The notes below the pieces were generated by a model, which was given only the letters and a program-made list of their open reading frames with translations, had not been told where the DNA came from and searched no databases. Below are positions 43,300 to 54,584 of a DNA stretch of 64,000 nucleotides, piece after piece. The translations under genes and the position numbers were made by a program. Source of the stretch: Anisus vortex (lineage: Eukaryota > Mollusca > Gastropoda > Planorbidae). The stretch is taken from contig OX421507.1 of assembly GCA_949126835.1 (NCBI GenBank), positions 13,629,852 to 13,693,851 of the forward strand, written 5' to 3'. Positions within the stretch are counted from its first letter, which is position 1. Every line of letters starts with the position of its first letter.

Positions 43300-45240
43300 T
43301 TAAAAGATCTAATTATTAAAGGGTTTAAATAATTTACGTTAAACAGTTGTAAATAAACGTGTCCTGCATTAATTGTTTGTCCATTAAAGGAGTTTATATT
43401 TTAAACATTAAAAATTAGGCTATAGAAGTTACATAATATAGTGCTATTAAATAAGTATCTTATATTTTTTTAATTAATAATACAAATAAATTTGTTTTAG
43501 AAATACTTAAATTTATGTTTAATTAAATGAGCATAAAACTCTTTTTTAAATGTAATTATTCTATATCAATTAATGAACGCCTTGTCTTGAATGCTCTTCG
43601 CTAATTATATTATGTCGGATGCATATTTAGTCACTTCTGAGTGGTCACGTGTAGATGACCTCTTTGTATACTTAAAACAGCTTTCATGTGCGAACAAATC
43701 TGTTGACAAGTGTAAGTTGAACCAAAAGCTGAAAAAAAAAAGAGCGAATGCCAATTGATTGAGAATAGCAGACGAATATCCTAAGCAGCTTCCTTCCAGA
43801 TTTTTCCAGCAAATTGGCACATTTCGGATTCCCATTTTTTAAATGTTTAAAATTCAACTTGCTGAATTTATTTTAAAATCGCCAATGTGTTTTTTTTTAA
43901 ATCATATCTTGGAGGTCTTTTGCATGCCATTGAAAATCGCTCTGCCTAATAATTTTTGCACGCGTGCCTAAGGTTGCATTATATTTAAGGGTTTTCCAGG
44001 TATCTCAAACTTGTATTGAACCATGTTGTCTTTATTTCAAACATAAATTAATGTCTAGTATAGAGCGTTCTCGGTGGGCGTGGCTTAGGTTTTTAGTGAC
44101 GTATTTGTGTAAATATAAGAACCCACTTGAGGTACAAATGTAACGTGGTGAAAGTGAAGTTGTTCTTTATCATGCAAAATTCACATCTAAATATTGGCTA
44201 TCCTACTTAAAAATAAGGAGGTAAATAGTAGTACTGTAGATTAATTGATTAATGTGATTAGGCTAGGGCCGGCTAGACCTATTTACACTTTCAATTTCAC
44301 TTTATAGGCCTACACTTTTAATGTTTCGTAGGCTAGGCTACGATGTCAAGTGATAGTGTTGGTGAATAGGCTATCTAGTCAAGTCACTAATAGGCTCACA
44401 TCGTCTATGATCTATGTCTATGATAATAATAAAATAGCTTATTTTATTTAACATACATAATACAGCTTAAATCTTAAAAAGACTTAAAACACAACACATC
44501 ATTTAAAAAAAGCTCGAGCATATTTGAAACTTTATTAATACAGCGGCCATTATTACTTGTACACCATTACTCAAAGTAAACACAAATCACGTGCTTTTTG
44601 TCACGTGATTGCAAACGCCCTATTAAACCGTGTTGTCATTATTTTAAACATAAATTAATGTCACTGTAAATGAAAACGAAATATTTATATTTACAGAAGC
44701 TATTATAATGGTGCATGATTTATTTTCTTTATTTTTATGGTGTGTAAAGAGGTGTACTAGGAAACTTTTGGCTGTGACTGTCAATTGTTGATAGATTTAC
44801 ATTGTCTGCAAGTTATTAAATACTTTTAATTGCACTAAAGCCTATTCCCCACCATTATAAAAACATCGTCTCTACATTTTGAGTGGAAGTTTATTTAGTT
44901 TAAATCATTTACACTAAGTGGTTTTAGAAGTAAGTCAAAATTTGTGGACATTTCTTTTAGTTGTTTGTGTGTTTTTTCTTTACTTAAAACATACATGATA
45001 ATAAATCATAGTTGGTCGGTAAATCTAGGTCAAGTAGCTGACAAAAGTTGAATTCTTCGGCAAATTAGATCTTGCCAATGGTCTTCTGTGATTCAAAGTG
45101 GAGCCACAAAACACTTCCTTAGTAAAAAATAATAATAATGGTTACAAGCATAGTCTAATAATAAAAGTCAGGAACCGAGCTGAAACCATGTGCGGTAAAA
45201 CCCGGCTGACATGCCGGTACCGGTATATAAATAGTATCCC
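43300..45240. other. AT-rich DNA, no gene seen
   Basis: No exon-like frames. A short duplication links 44022-44062 (CCATGTTGTCTTTATTTCAA, ACATAAATTAATGTC) with 44627-44665. Confidence 0.5.
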
Positions 45241-45441
45241 TCGAAGCCCCTAGCCCTATTTCGTGACATTTAGCGGACCCGATAATTTTTTTTTTGGTCT
45301 TGGATTGCCGGACTTGTTTGGCCATGTGTCTGGGGAATCAAAGTTATTAACCAGTGTCCTGTGTCACTTAGCCATAGGGCCAGGAGTGGAATACAGAATA
45401 ATAACAATGGAGACTTGGTGTCCGGTATTGGCTTCTTGGGC

Positions 45442-46220
45442 GTGAGAATAGTGAGAACAGTGAGAACAGTGAGAACAGTGAGAACAGTGAGAACAGTGAG
45501 AACAGTGAGAACAGTGAGAACAGTGAGAACAGTGAGAACAGTGAGAACAGTGAGACCAGTGAGAACAGTGAGACCAGTGAGAACAGTGAGAAGAGTGAGA
45601 ACAGTGAGAACATTGAGAACAGTGAGAATAGTGAGAACAGTGAGAACAGTGAGAACAGTGAGAACAGTGAGAACAGTGAGAACAGTGAGAACAGTGAGAA
45701 CAGTGAGAACAGTGAGAACAGTGAGAACAGTGAGAACAGTGAGAACAGTGAGAACAGTGAGAACAGTGAGAACAGTGAGAACAGTGAGACCAGTGAGAAC
45801 AGTGAGAACAGTGAGAACAGTGAGAACAGTGAGACCAGTGAGACCAGTGAGAACAGTGAGACCAGTGATAACACTGAGAACAGTGAGAACAGTGAGAACA
45901 GTGAGAACAGTGAGAACAGTGAGAACAGTGAGAACATTGAGAACATTGAGAACATTGAGAACAGTGAGACCAGTGAGAACAGTGAGAACAGTGAGAACAG
46001 TGAGAACATTGAGAACAGTGAGAACAGTGAGAACAGTGAGAACAGTGAGAACAGTGAGAACAGTGAGAACAGTGAGAACAGTGAGACCAGTGAGACCAGT
46101 GAGACCAGTGAGAACAGTGAGAACAGTGAGAACAGTGAGAACAGTGAGAACAGTGAGAACAGTGAGAACAGTGAGAACAGTGAGAACAGTGAGAACAGCG
46201 AGAACAGCGAGAACATTGAA
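45442..46220 (+). repeat. 9-bp minisatellite GTGAGAACA, about 86 copies
   Basis: The unit is GTGAGAACA with variants GTGAGACCA, TTGAGAACA, GTGAGAATA and GTGAGAAGA. The variants cluster (for example GTGAGACCA triplets at about 46082 and TTGAGAACA triplets at about 45934), which suggests amplification of multi-unit blocks. A degenerate tail (46220-46310) continues as GTGAAAA/GTGAGAACAG. Very long open frames in three frames on both strands follow from the 9-bp period. Confidence 0.97.
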
Positions 46221-46380
46221 AAGGTGAAAAAAGTAAAAACAGCTAGAAAAGTAAAAACATTGAAAACAGTGAAAAAGTGAAGAAAGTGAAAAGAGCGAAA
46301 CAGTGAGAACAGTGCTACATGTATATAGAGCAAACGTTGTTTGTGTATTCATGTACTAATGTAGAAGACAAAAGAATTTC

Positions 46381-47080
46381 GTTAATAGAAAGAAAAAATC
46401 ATTAGTGAAAGAACGAAAGATCGCGAAGAATTCTGAAGAAAGTGTAAGAAGAGGGAGTAAGAGGAAGAATAAAAGAGAAAGAGAATGAAAGAGATAGCGA
46501 ACAAAATAGAAAGAAAAACAGGAAAAGAAAAGAGATTAGGATAGTGAAATAGAGATAAAGCAGGAGAGAGAAAGGGGGGGGGGAATGGGAGAAAGGTGTG
46601 GAAGAGAGAAGAAAGAAATTGAAAGGAAAAAAAACAAAATAGAGGAAAAAATAATTGAAGATACAATAAATGAACAAAATAGATGAAGAAAAAGAAAGGT
46701 AACGATCTAGTAAAAAAAACAGATGGAGACGTTGAAAAAGAAAGAGAGAAAGAGAGAGGTAGAGAGGAGAAAGATGTGGAGAAAAAAGACAATGTTAGGA
46801 AATTGAAGAGAAGAGTATAAAGATAGAGAGACAGAACGGGAAAATAGAGAGACAGAACGGGAAAATAGAGAGACAGAACGGGAAAATAGAGAGACAGAAC
46901 GGGAAAATAGAGAGACACTTTTGGAAACACAGACAAATATAAATAAAATAAAACGACATGGACAGTTGAACAGGAAAATTAAATACAATAAATTTACTAG
47001 ATTGATACATAGTTAGATAGACACATATATAGCTAGCTAGATAGACAGATAGATGGAGAGATAGAGCGAAAAATAGACGA
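46381..47080. repeat. Purine-rich low-complexity tract with a 21-bp tandem repeat
   Basis: Mostly GA-rich sequence. At 46825-46917 the 21-base unit AGAGAGACAGAACGGGAAAAT is repeated between four and five times. The pyrimidine-rich opposite strand gives long hydrophobic open frames that are not considered genes. Confidence 0.85.
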
Positions 47081-47528
47081 TGATAATGCATTGGATGAAA
47101 ATGTTTTTTGTTCAAACAAAGCAGAAAGTTCAAACTCATTTTGCACAGAAAATGATGTACTTATGTTACCTTCCAAAAAAGAAAAGAACAACTGCTAATT
47201 GTAAATGCCAAAGCTGAAGCCATCAAAAGGTAATGAGACACGTGCATTAAGAGTTTTAAAAAGAATGTACGACTAATTTAAATTCAACTAGCACTGCACG
47301 CATCCCTTCCTTCCAGGCGGCTTCTTATTTCAAGAGAAAATAAACAGAAATATGTTAGTTAATTCAGTGAAATTCTTTGTCAGTGTGTCAAAAGGGGTTT
47401 TCGTTTGTGGGACCGGGTGGAGGAGGGTAACTCTGTCATTGGTCGAAAGGGGGTGCGCATTTTTAAATGGGCGGGAGGGACTTCGCCGCATTAACGGGAC
47501 ACGAGGGTGCGCAACTTTCCCAAGGGGG

Positions 47529-48120
47529 AGTTGCGCACCTTATACTAGTTGCGGAGTTGCGCACCTTATACTGTGTGCGGAGTTGCGCACCATATATTAG
47601 GCGCAGACTTGCGCACCTTATACTAGACGCGGAGTTACGCACCTTTTACTAGACGCGGAGTTGCGCACGTTATACTAGGCGCAGAGATGCGCACGTTATA
47701 CTAGGCGCAGAGATGCGCACCTTATACTAGGCGCAGAGATGCGCACCTTATACTAGACGCAAAGTTGCGCACCTTATACTAGGCGCAGAGATGTGCACCT
47801 TATACTAGGCGCAGAGATGCGCACCTTATACTAGACGCAAAGTTGCGCACCTTATACTAGGCGCAGAGATGCGCACCTTATACTAGGCGCAGAGATGCGC
47901 ACCTTATACAAGACGCAAAGTTGCGCACCTTATACTAAGCGCAGAGTTGCGCACCTTATACTAGACGCAAAGTTGCGCACCTTATACTAGACGCGGAGTT
48001 GCGCTCCTTATACTAGACGCGGAGTTGCGCTCCTTATACTAGACGCGGAGTTGCGCTCCTTATACTAGACGCGGAGTTGCGGACCTTATACTAGACGCGG
48101 AGTTGCGGACCTTATACTAG
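47529..48120 (+). repeat. 26-bp CpG-rich minisatellite, about 23 copies
   Basis: The unit is TTGCGCACCTTATACTAGAC followed by GCGGAG, with variants GGCGCAGAGA and GACGCAAAG. The array shows blocks: a GCGGAG type at both ends, an alternating GCAGAG/GCAAAG type in the middle, and TTGCGCTCC then TTGCGGACC units at the 3' end. The palindrome TGCGCA recurs in most units. Confidence 0.95.
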
Positions 48121-48124
48121 GTAC

Positions 48125-49870
48125 CTTTCACTTGACCCGTTACTAGTTAGGGACTAGGAAGTTGGAATAGATTGGTGTATGCTATGGAGCAAGTAAATAA
48201 TACAAGGGAAGTGACTCATGTAATTATAAAACTCGAAATAAAACCCATATTTGTATATTAAAATAAAATAAGAGCCAAGACTTTCTTAAGTACGCACAAA
48301 GAGGATTTTTTTTTTTGGTGAATGCCTTAAATACCGAAAATCAGAGAATTCTCAAATTTATTTGAAGGAGATTATGTGCAGGGTGTTTATTTATTTCCAA
48401 AAAGCGCATTTAGTCTAAGAAAAAAGCTGGTCTCTATGAATGTCCCACATTCAGCGACGCCCATTCATAGTAGCGCAGTTAATTTTCGAATGCCTTCTAG
48501 TAAACTGTGTCTCTGTGTGTGTTATCTCCCTTGGGGCGGCGTATTTGGGAGCAATGATTTATACACATCGACTTACTCACGCCCCCTTTCCTTCCGCTCC
48601 CCACCCCATCTCAACAGTTTCATCATCCGCCTGGCCATGGGGCCCCGGAGGCCCCGTCATTGAGTCACATTTCGTGGTATTAGTTGTTCCCCCCCCCCCC
48701 CCCTCCTGTACTAAACAGTTACTAAGCGGAAGAAACAGTAATCGGACAACAGAATGTGGAAAACGGAAATGACTTTTTTCCTTTTGGCTTTTGCTTCCCT
48801 TTTTTTTTTTCTGCTTTAACGAGAGATTAGGGAAAGAGAAATAGCAATAAATTATAGTGGGGATAAAGACAAAAAAAAAGAGCAACGGTAAAAATGGCAA
48901 AATAAAATGTCATGGAAAGAAAAGCGATGGTTAAGACGGTAGGCCTCTAATTTAAAATTGCAAAGGTAGAAATGGCAGGACAAAAATAGCAACTCTATAG
49001 TTGACAAAGCCGAAAGAATACAAAATAGCAAACTGAAAATTAAAATCTGTAATATTGTTACTACTAGTACATGTAACTTGATAATTAAAAAAAACACGTA
49101 ATCAATAAATGTGTGAGAAAACCTAGAGAAATAACTTAATCACGTGGGTGTGACTCATTAAACACACAAAAGTAAGTAGGCAGCAAAGTGTGACGCAAGA
49201 AACTGAAATTTAACGTGAAATCCCAGTATGACGCAATAAAGACGGTGAAAAAAAACAACACTTTATCACAAACACGCGATTCAAAATCGGCACACACACA
49301 CAAGTGGTTCGTAGACAACCAAAAGTGATGCGAAAGACCTTAGGCGAGATGCAAGAAAAAGAAACAAAGGCTGCTCCCGATTGACAAGCTGAAACAGTTT
49401 TAAAGAAAAAACAACATATAACAACATTTTCACGTGAATGTGACATTGCGAGGCAGTTTGTCACAGCAAAACAATTACTCGGTGAGACGCACAGCGCCAG
49501 AGGGCGCAACGGGGGGTTGAATGAATGCCCCCTTGTCGGATAGTAAGCGGGGGACAATTGCATAAACGAAAGCGTTTCCAACTTAAGAAGCGGGAGGAAA
49601 AAGCTAAAAAGCGACAAATGGATGATTAGCCTACAAGACTTCCTTGGTAACTCTAAGATATATCTACTGACTGTTTTAATAAGTAGGCCAATAATGTCAA
49701 TTATTCATAGAAATTTATAGAATTTATCAATAAACCATATTACATGTAATTAGTATATAAAGTGAACAAAATCCATATAACTTGTCAATAATCTATATTA
49801 CTTGTAATTATAATTATTACATTTAAAAAAAACATAGTACTTATACGGTGACAAATATCCATAAGTAAGA
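48125..49870. other. No gene seen
   Basis: Mixed-composition sequence without convincing exons. It is GC-richer around 48470-48680 and purine-rich at 48770-49010, with no domain-like product. Confidence 0.45.
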
Positions 49871-49874
49871 AGTA

Positions 49875-50120
49875 ATGTATCCTTGTGAGACCAATTTGAG
49901 AGTCAGTGTACGCAGCGTTCACGTGTTTCCTTTGTTCTTGGCATACTAGGAGATATATATATAGTGTGGCCAGCACAGTGCCCAGCCGACTTTACTTATC
50001 ACCCACTAATGTGAGGCAACTACAAGAACTGGGTAGACTCAGGTACACCCTTCAGACGCGGGAACAAATCCTAGCCTTTACCAGGATTCGATCCCAGGAC
50101 CTTCCCAGTATGCCCAGCCC
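49875..50120 (-). mobile_element. SINE family B copy
   Basis: The + strand shows GTGTGGCCAGCACAGTGCCC, ACTGGGTAGACTCAGG, and ACCAGGATTCGATCCCAGGA (complement of the tRNA-like B box). Confidence 0.85.
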
Positions 50121-51179
50121 CATGATCCCCACTAAAAATCCATATAACATGTCAATAATACTTAGTGTAATCCATAGGCAATATCAATAATCAATAGACA
50201 ATGTCAAGCATGCTTAGAATATCTCAGTAGCTGTAGAGCGTGTCTGGAACCTTCATGTACTCTACTACCTGCTAGTGAGTAGTCCAGATTAAACTCTCTT
50301 TGTCAGATTACCCTTTTCAATGCCAATCGTTAGCTGACCAAAGTATAGTGAACGTGTGCCCAACGTGTATCCACAAGATGCTAATTTCCCAAAGCCACCA
50401 GCTTACACTTTTAAAAAAAGTACCACCTAAATGTTCTAGATCTAAGCTCTGTCTATTTTTGTCGTAGCCGTACCAATAAAAAACTTGCAAACGTCAAATT
50501 TAACAACAAAATCAATTTTCTGATGGAAGGTTGTGTCTAGAGATTATATAGAGTGTATTAATCATACACTGGGTTCAAACCTTATAATCATTTACTCACA
50601 GATCATACAGGCACGCTCCACTCTCCAAGCAGATCAAGTGGCAAACTGACACAAGTCCTATTGGCTAATATTTTACACATGCAAAGAAAATATCGGTTAA
50701 CGTTGCTTTTTTCATCTCTAAGAAATATATATTTTTTTTTCTTTTTAAAGTACATTTATTTGTAGGCATTGTTTTTTTTTTTCAATTTCGTTGATCGGAA
50801 GCGAAAGAAAAAAACAAGTATAATTTTAAATTGTAAAAACAACACTTTTCCGGCATATCATTTCAGTTTAATTAACCTTTTTTTTTTACAATGCAATGCG
50901 TTGCCGAGTTTTTAGTTGCTTTGAGTTTATCGAAACAGGGACACCCGTTGTAAAACTTCTCTCTCTCTCTCTCTCTCTTAAATATATATAGAGATAGATA
51001 GATAGATAGGTAGATAGATAGATATTAATATATATAAAGTAGGATGTGTGTGTCAAATCCGAAACCCATTAGTTAATTTAAAAACACATGACCTTATCCT
51101 CTCATATTTTACTTTTGTGATCCCGTTTCTTGCATGTGTCCTCCCTAACAACGTGTTAGCGTATCCGATTGGCATGTTG

Positions 51180-51180
<1 letters not shown>
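50120..51180. other. No gene seen; microsatellites near the end
   Basis: AT-rich. (CT)n and GATA-type runs occur at 50960-51030. Confidence 0.5.
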
Positions 51181-51236
<56 letters not shown>

Positions 51237-51265
51237 CTTGCTCATATATATATATATATATATAC
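51178..51265 (+). repeat. (AT)n microsatellite
   Basis: Two AT runs separated by about 14 bases. Confidence 0.95.
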
Positions 51266-51317
51266 GCCTTTCCTTTTGTTCGTCAGCTTAAATGGGTGTG
51301 GTAGGAAATAAAGCTAG

Positions 51318-51505
51318 ATGGATTGTGTGACCATCACAGTGCCAAACTACCTTTAACTCCCCTTTGCCCGCACCACAACCACCGCCTCCAACCGATTCTG
51401 GGTAGCATCTTATGAGGATAGCCTACCACGCAAGGTCGAATCTCAACATCACCGGAAAAAAAATACTATTATCCTAAAGCAGGATTTGAATCCCATATGT
51501 TCCGT
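51318..51505 (-). mobile_element. Degenerate SINE family B copy
   Basis: TGTGTGACCATCACAGTGCC, TTCTGGGTAGCATCTTATGA and GCAGGATTTGAATCCCATAT preserve the family order at low similarity. Confidence 0.5.
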
Positions 51506-52382
51506 ACTCACCACTTAAAAAAAAACACGAAATTATAACATCGGGTTTTGAAAACAAAACTTTGGAAGCGACCATGACAGAGTGTATATAAATAACCATA
51601 TCAAATGAATTTCTCCATTATAAAAATTTTCATTTCTGATGAACATTGTGAGAACCTTCGTGTCTCAACCAAATATTGAATATTGGAGGTGGAGGGGGAG
51701 TGGAGTGGGTGTTTGGGAATAGTGTACAGAGATCTGACGGTGTAGAGTTTTGCCAAAACGGCAGTTCGGCAACTCGGAAATTGAATTTCACCCAGAAAGG
51801 AAGAACAGTTTTTTTTTCTTCTTGTGTTTTTTTAAACGACTTTTATGTTGTTGTTTTTTGCTTTCTTCTTTTGATATTGTGTGTTTATTTTTAGCCACGG
51901 TTATTCTTAGCTGATAATTTTCTATGTTTACAAAAGGTACTTCAAACGTCTGCCTAGGTTTAGATTTTATATTCTTATGTGCGTTTCAACCTTTTAATGG
52001 AAAAGTATTGTATGAAGCTTACTGAAAAACATTAACATGACAGTAAAAAAACATCTATAAAAAAAAAAAAACTCTAACACATAGGTTCTCAACCTTTTTC
52101 GGTTCACCGCCCCCTTTTATTTTTTTTTCCGCTCATCGCCCCCTCCCCCCCAAACTTTAGCGCCCACTCCCCCCACACCTCTGGACGTTAAAGGGTCAAT
52201 ATAATATAGTTTCCGCAATTTTTTTTAGGCCGACTAGATTTGTGTGCTTATTTATTATCATTAAAAGAACTGAAAAGGAAACATATTGTAAGAAATTATA
52301 GATCAACAAATTATCTAAGCAAGAGGCAATTGGTCAGTAATTTTTGTTATATTACAAAACAGAATTTGTTTGGTATCACTAT

Positions 52383-54584
52383 AGCTGAGAGATTAATCAA
52401 TAGGAGGCTTGTGAGGTTCCTAGAGGATAATGGACTGGTTACCCCCACTCAAGCAGGCTTCCGTAGCGGAAGAAGCTCGATGGATCAGGTGACGCTCTTG
52501 GTCCAGAAAATGGCTGACGGGTTTCAGCGGAAAGAGTCTACACTAGCAGTGTTCCTGGATTTTAAACAGGCCTATGACAAGGTCTGGCGGCCGGGGTTGT
52601 TGTTGAAGCTACAGAGGCTAGGAATAGCCTCTAACATGTACAATTGGATCAAAGGGTTTCTATCCCGAAGAACAGTTGCAACTCGTTACGGGAAAGCGGT
52701 TTCTCGGAAGCGCGTCCTGGAGCAAGGATTGCCCCAGGGCTCAGCACTGTCCTGTACATTGTTCCTGGCTTTTATCAACGACCTGCCGAACTATCTGGGA
52801 TGCTCGTCGCTGCTTTTCGCAGACGATCTTGTGGTCTGGTCGACCGGGAGGGAAGCGCGTGCTCTCGAGCGGGCCCTCCAGCAGGATTTGAACGCAGTAG
52901 CCTGTTACGCCAAGCTATGGGGTATGGAAGTAAACTGCCTAAAAACAGTTTACTCGCTCTTTACCCTCGGAATCGATATCCTCAAAGATCCGATCGAGCT
53001 GAACATTGACGGCCGCGCCCTGGCATGCGACCAGAAGCCGGTCTATCTCGGAGTGACACTGGACCGAAAGCTAACGATGTATGACCATGTGAGGTTAGTC
53101 CAAGAGAAAGCATCTTCTAAGCTGAACATTGTCAAGAGACTGGCCAGTACTGGCTGGGGTGCGAAGGCGAGTGTGTTGAGAAATCTCTACCTAGGAGCGG
53201 TAAGATCTCAGATCGATTACAGCCTCCCGGTGCAAATCTATGCGTCTGATACTGCTTTGAAGACGTTGGACTCTGTACAAAATCAAGCCCTCAGACTAAT
53301 ATGTGGAACGTTCCGAACCGCCCCGACATCGGCTGTTGAAATCATGGCAAACGTGCCGCCTCTGAATGGGAGAAGGAAAAGGGCCGTTATTACTGCTTAC
53401 GAGCGGTATAAGCGGTTGGAGGAAAGTTCCCCCCTCAGGATGCTCGTGGATTCCTGGGTGGGAAGAGCTCGGATCTCAATGCAGTCCTTCATGCACCACG
53501 CACTGAAGCTCAGCGCAGAGATTGGACTCCCGATCGACCGCATGCCCATGCGGACGGGAGTGGAACCTCCTCCTCACCTATCTTTCAACCTACCAGAGAT
53601 ACGGGCGAACCTGATGGAAGCAGTCGGACCCAGCGCTTGCCTGACTGAGAGGCGCGCAGCTGCTCTAAGGACGGTACGGGCATACTCGGGATTCGTTGAG
53701 GCATACACTGATGGGAGCGCGATCAGTGGTACCGAGGCGCGTTCTGGGTATGGTGCTCTTGTGTCGTACCCGAAGGCAGAAGAAAAACGGGCTGAGCTAA
53801 GTGGGCCGTGTGGAGCAATCTGCATCTTTGATGCGGAGATGGAAGCCATCAGAATTGCCGTTGAGGCAATAGGGAAAACGTTCGAAGAAACACCATCTGC
53901 TCGTGATGATGTGGTTATCTTCACTGATGCACTTTCAGTTCTCCAAGCCATCGACGGCTTGGGGAGTTGGCCCGAACTGCTTGTCCGACTATTAGCTGCT
54001 ATTTCCGATCTGATCCTCAGGTACGAGGTGAAGGTCATCTTGCAGTGGATTCCAGGTCATGCAGGAGTCCCTGGCAACGAGATAGTGGATGCCTTGGCCA
54101 AGAAGGGATCCCTGACACCCACTCCGGAGGGTCCGTCCACCTTCGCGAGTGCCCGCAGATCAATACGTGAGTGGGAGACAAGACAATGGAACAAGAGTTG
54201 GGACGAGTCTGACAAGGGTCGAGGTGTGTGGCAGCAACTAAAACGGCCAAATCGAGCTGATCCGTGGTGGAAGCTCCGCAGGAGAGAACAGGCTACGATA
54301 GCCCAGTTCCGTACAGGGCACTGCCCTATTGGTGCCTATTTCGGACGATTTAGGCCCAATTTCGATTCGCGGTGCCGACATTGCTTTGAAGCAGAAGAGA
54401 CGGTCGAGCATTTGCTTTTAGACTGCCCTGCCTTGCAGGAGGAAAGAGTAGATGGGAATGGTCAACAGTTTGCACCATCCCTTTATGGGAACCTGGCTGT
54501 GCTACGTAGTACAAGTGTGTTTGTCCTCCGAATCCTAAGAGATTAGTCTCGATTCGATCACTCCGGTGAGTGAGGTTTAAAGTC
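52383..54584 (+). mobile_element. 5'-truncated non-LTR retrotransposon (I-type, RT plus RNase H)
   Basis: A 2.2-kb insertion bounded by the identical 12-mer TGGTATCACTAT at 52371-52382 and 54585-54596. It starts abruptly inside the reverse-transcriptase domain (IAERLINRRLVRFLE) and ends about 35 bases after the ORF stop without a clear poly-A. The RT-then-RNase H order with a C-terminal Cys/His knuckle places it with I-clade-like LINEs. The endonuclease and ORF1 are missing. GC content rises sharply at both boundaries. The intact frame and perfect duplication point to a recent insertion. Confidence 0.88.
52384..54546 (+). CDS. Reverse transcriptase-RNase H polyprotein, N-terminally truncated
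   Basis: The frame is open through the whole insertion and, fortuitously, 140 bases upstream in host DNA; only the part from about 52384 is LINE. RT motifs in order: QAGFRSGRSSMDQ, motif A AVFLDFKQAYDKVW, motif B GLPQGSALSCTLFLAFINDL, motif C LLFADDLVVW, then YLGVTLDRKLT. RNase H motifs: AYTDGSAISG (Asp), FDAEMEAIRIAVEA (Glu), VVIFTDALSVLQAI (Asp) and WIPGHAGVPGNEIVDALAKK (His, Asp). The C-terminal knuckle is CRHCFEAEETVEHLLLDCP. All catalytic residues are present, but without endonuclease and the RT N-terminus the copy cannot move on its own. It should act on LINE RNA in target-primed reverse transcription if complete. Confidence 0.9.
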   Translation, partial: AERLINRRLVRFLEDNGLVTPTQAGFRSGRSSMDQVTLLVQKMADGFQRKESTLAVFLDFKQAYDKVWRPGLLLKLQRLGIASNMYNWIKGFLSRRTVATRYGKAVSRKRVLEQGLPQGSALSCTLFLAFINDLPNYLGCSSLLFADDLVVWSTGREARALERALQQDLNAVACYAKLWGMEVNCLKTVYSLFTLGIDILKDPIELNIDGRALACDQKPVYLGVTLDRKLTMYDHVRLVQEKASSKLNIVKRLASTGWGAKASVLRNLYLGAVRSQIDYSLPVQIYASDTALKTLDSVQNQALRLICGTFRTAPTSAVEIMANVPPLNGRRKRAVITAYERYKRLEESSPLRMLVDSWVGRARISMQSFMHHALKLSAEIGLPIDRMPMRTGVEPPPHLSFNLPEIRANLMEAVGPSACLTERRAAALRTVRAYSGFVEAYTDGSAISGTEARSGYGALVSYPKAEEKRAELSGPCGAICIFDAEMEAIRIAVEAIGKTFEETPSARDDVVIFTDALSVLQAIDGLGSWPELLVRLLAAISDLILRYEVKVILQWIPGHAGVPGNEIVDALAKKGSLTPTPEGPSTFASARRSIREWETRQWNKSWDESDKGRGVWQQLKRPNRADPWWKLRRREQATIAQFRTGHCPIGAYFGRFRPNFDSRCRHCFEAEETVEHLLLDCPALQEERVDGNGQQFAPSLYGNLAVLRSTSVFVLRILRD

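Noticed and set aside
45270..46352. Very long open frames (over 280 codons) on both strands
   Set aside because: They follow from the 9-base period of the GTGAGAACA array; composition and context are not coding.
46382..47139. Hydrophobic Phe/Leu/Ser-rich minus-strand frames resembling membrane proteins
   Set aside because: Complement of purine-rich low-complexity sequence and a 21-bp repeat.
52240..52382. N-terminal extension of the LINE protein
   Set aside because: This part lies outside the 12-bp target duplication and belongs to the host hAT element; the fused frame is accidental.
53574..54038. 154-codon minus-strand frame
   Set aside because: Shadow of the RT-RNase H coding strand.
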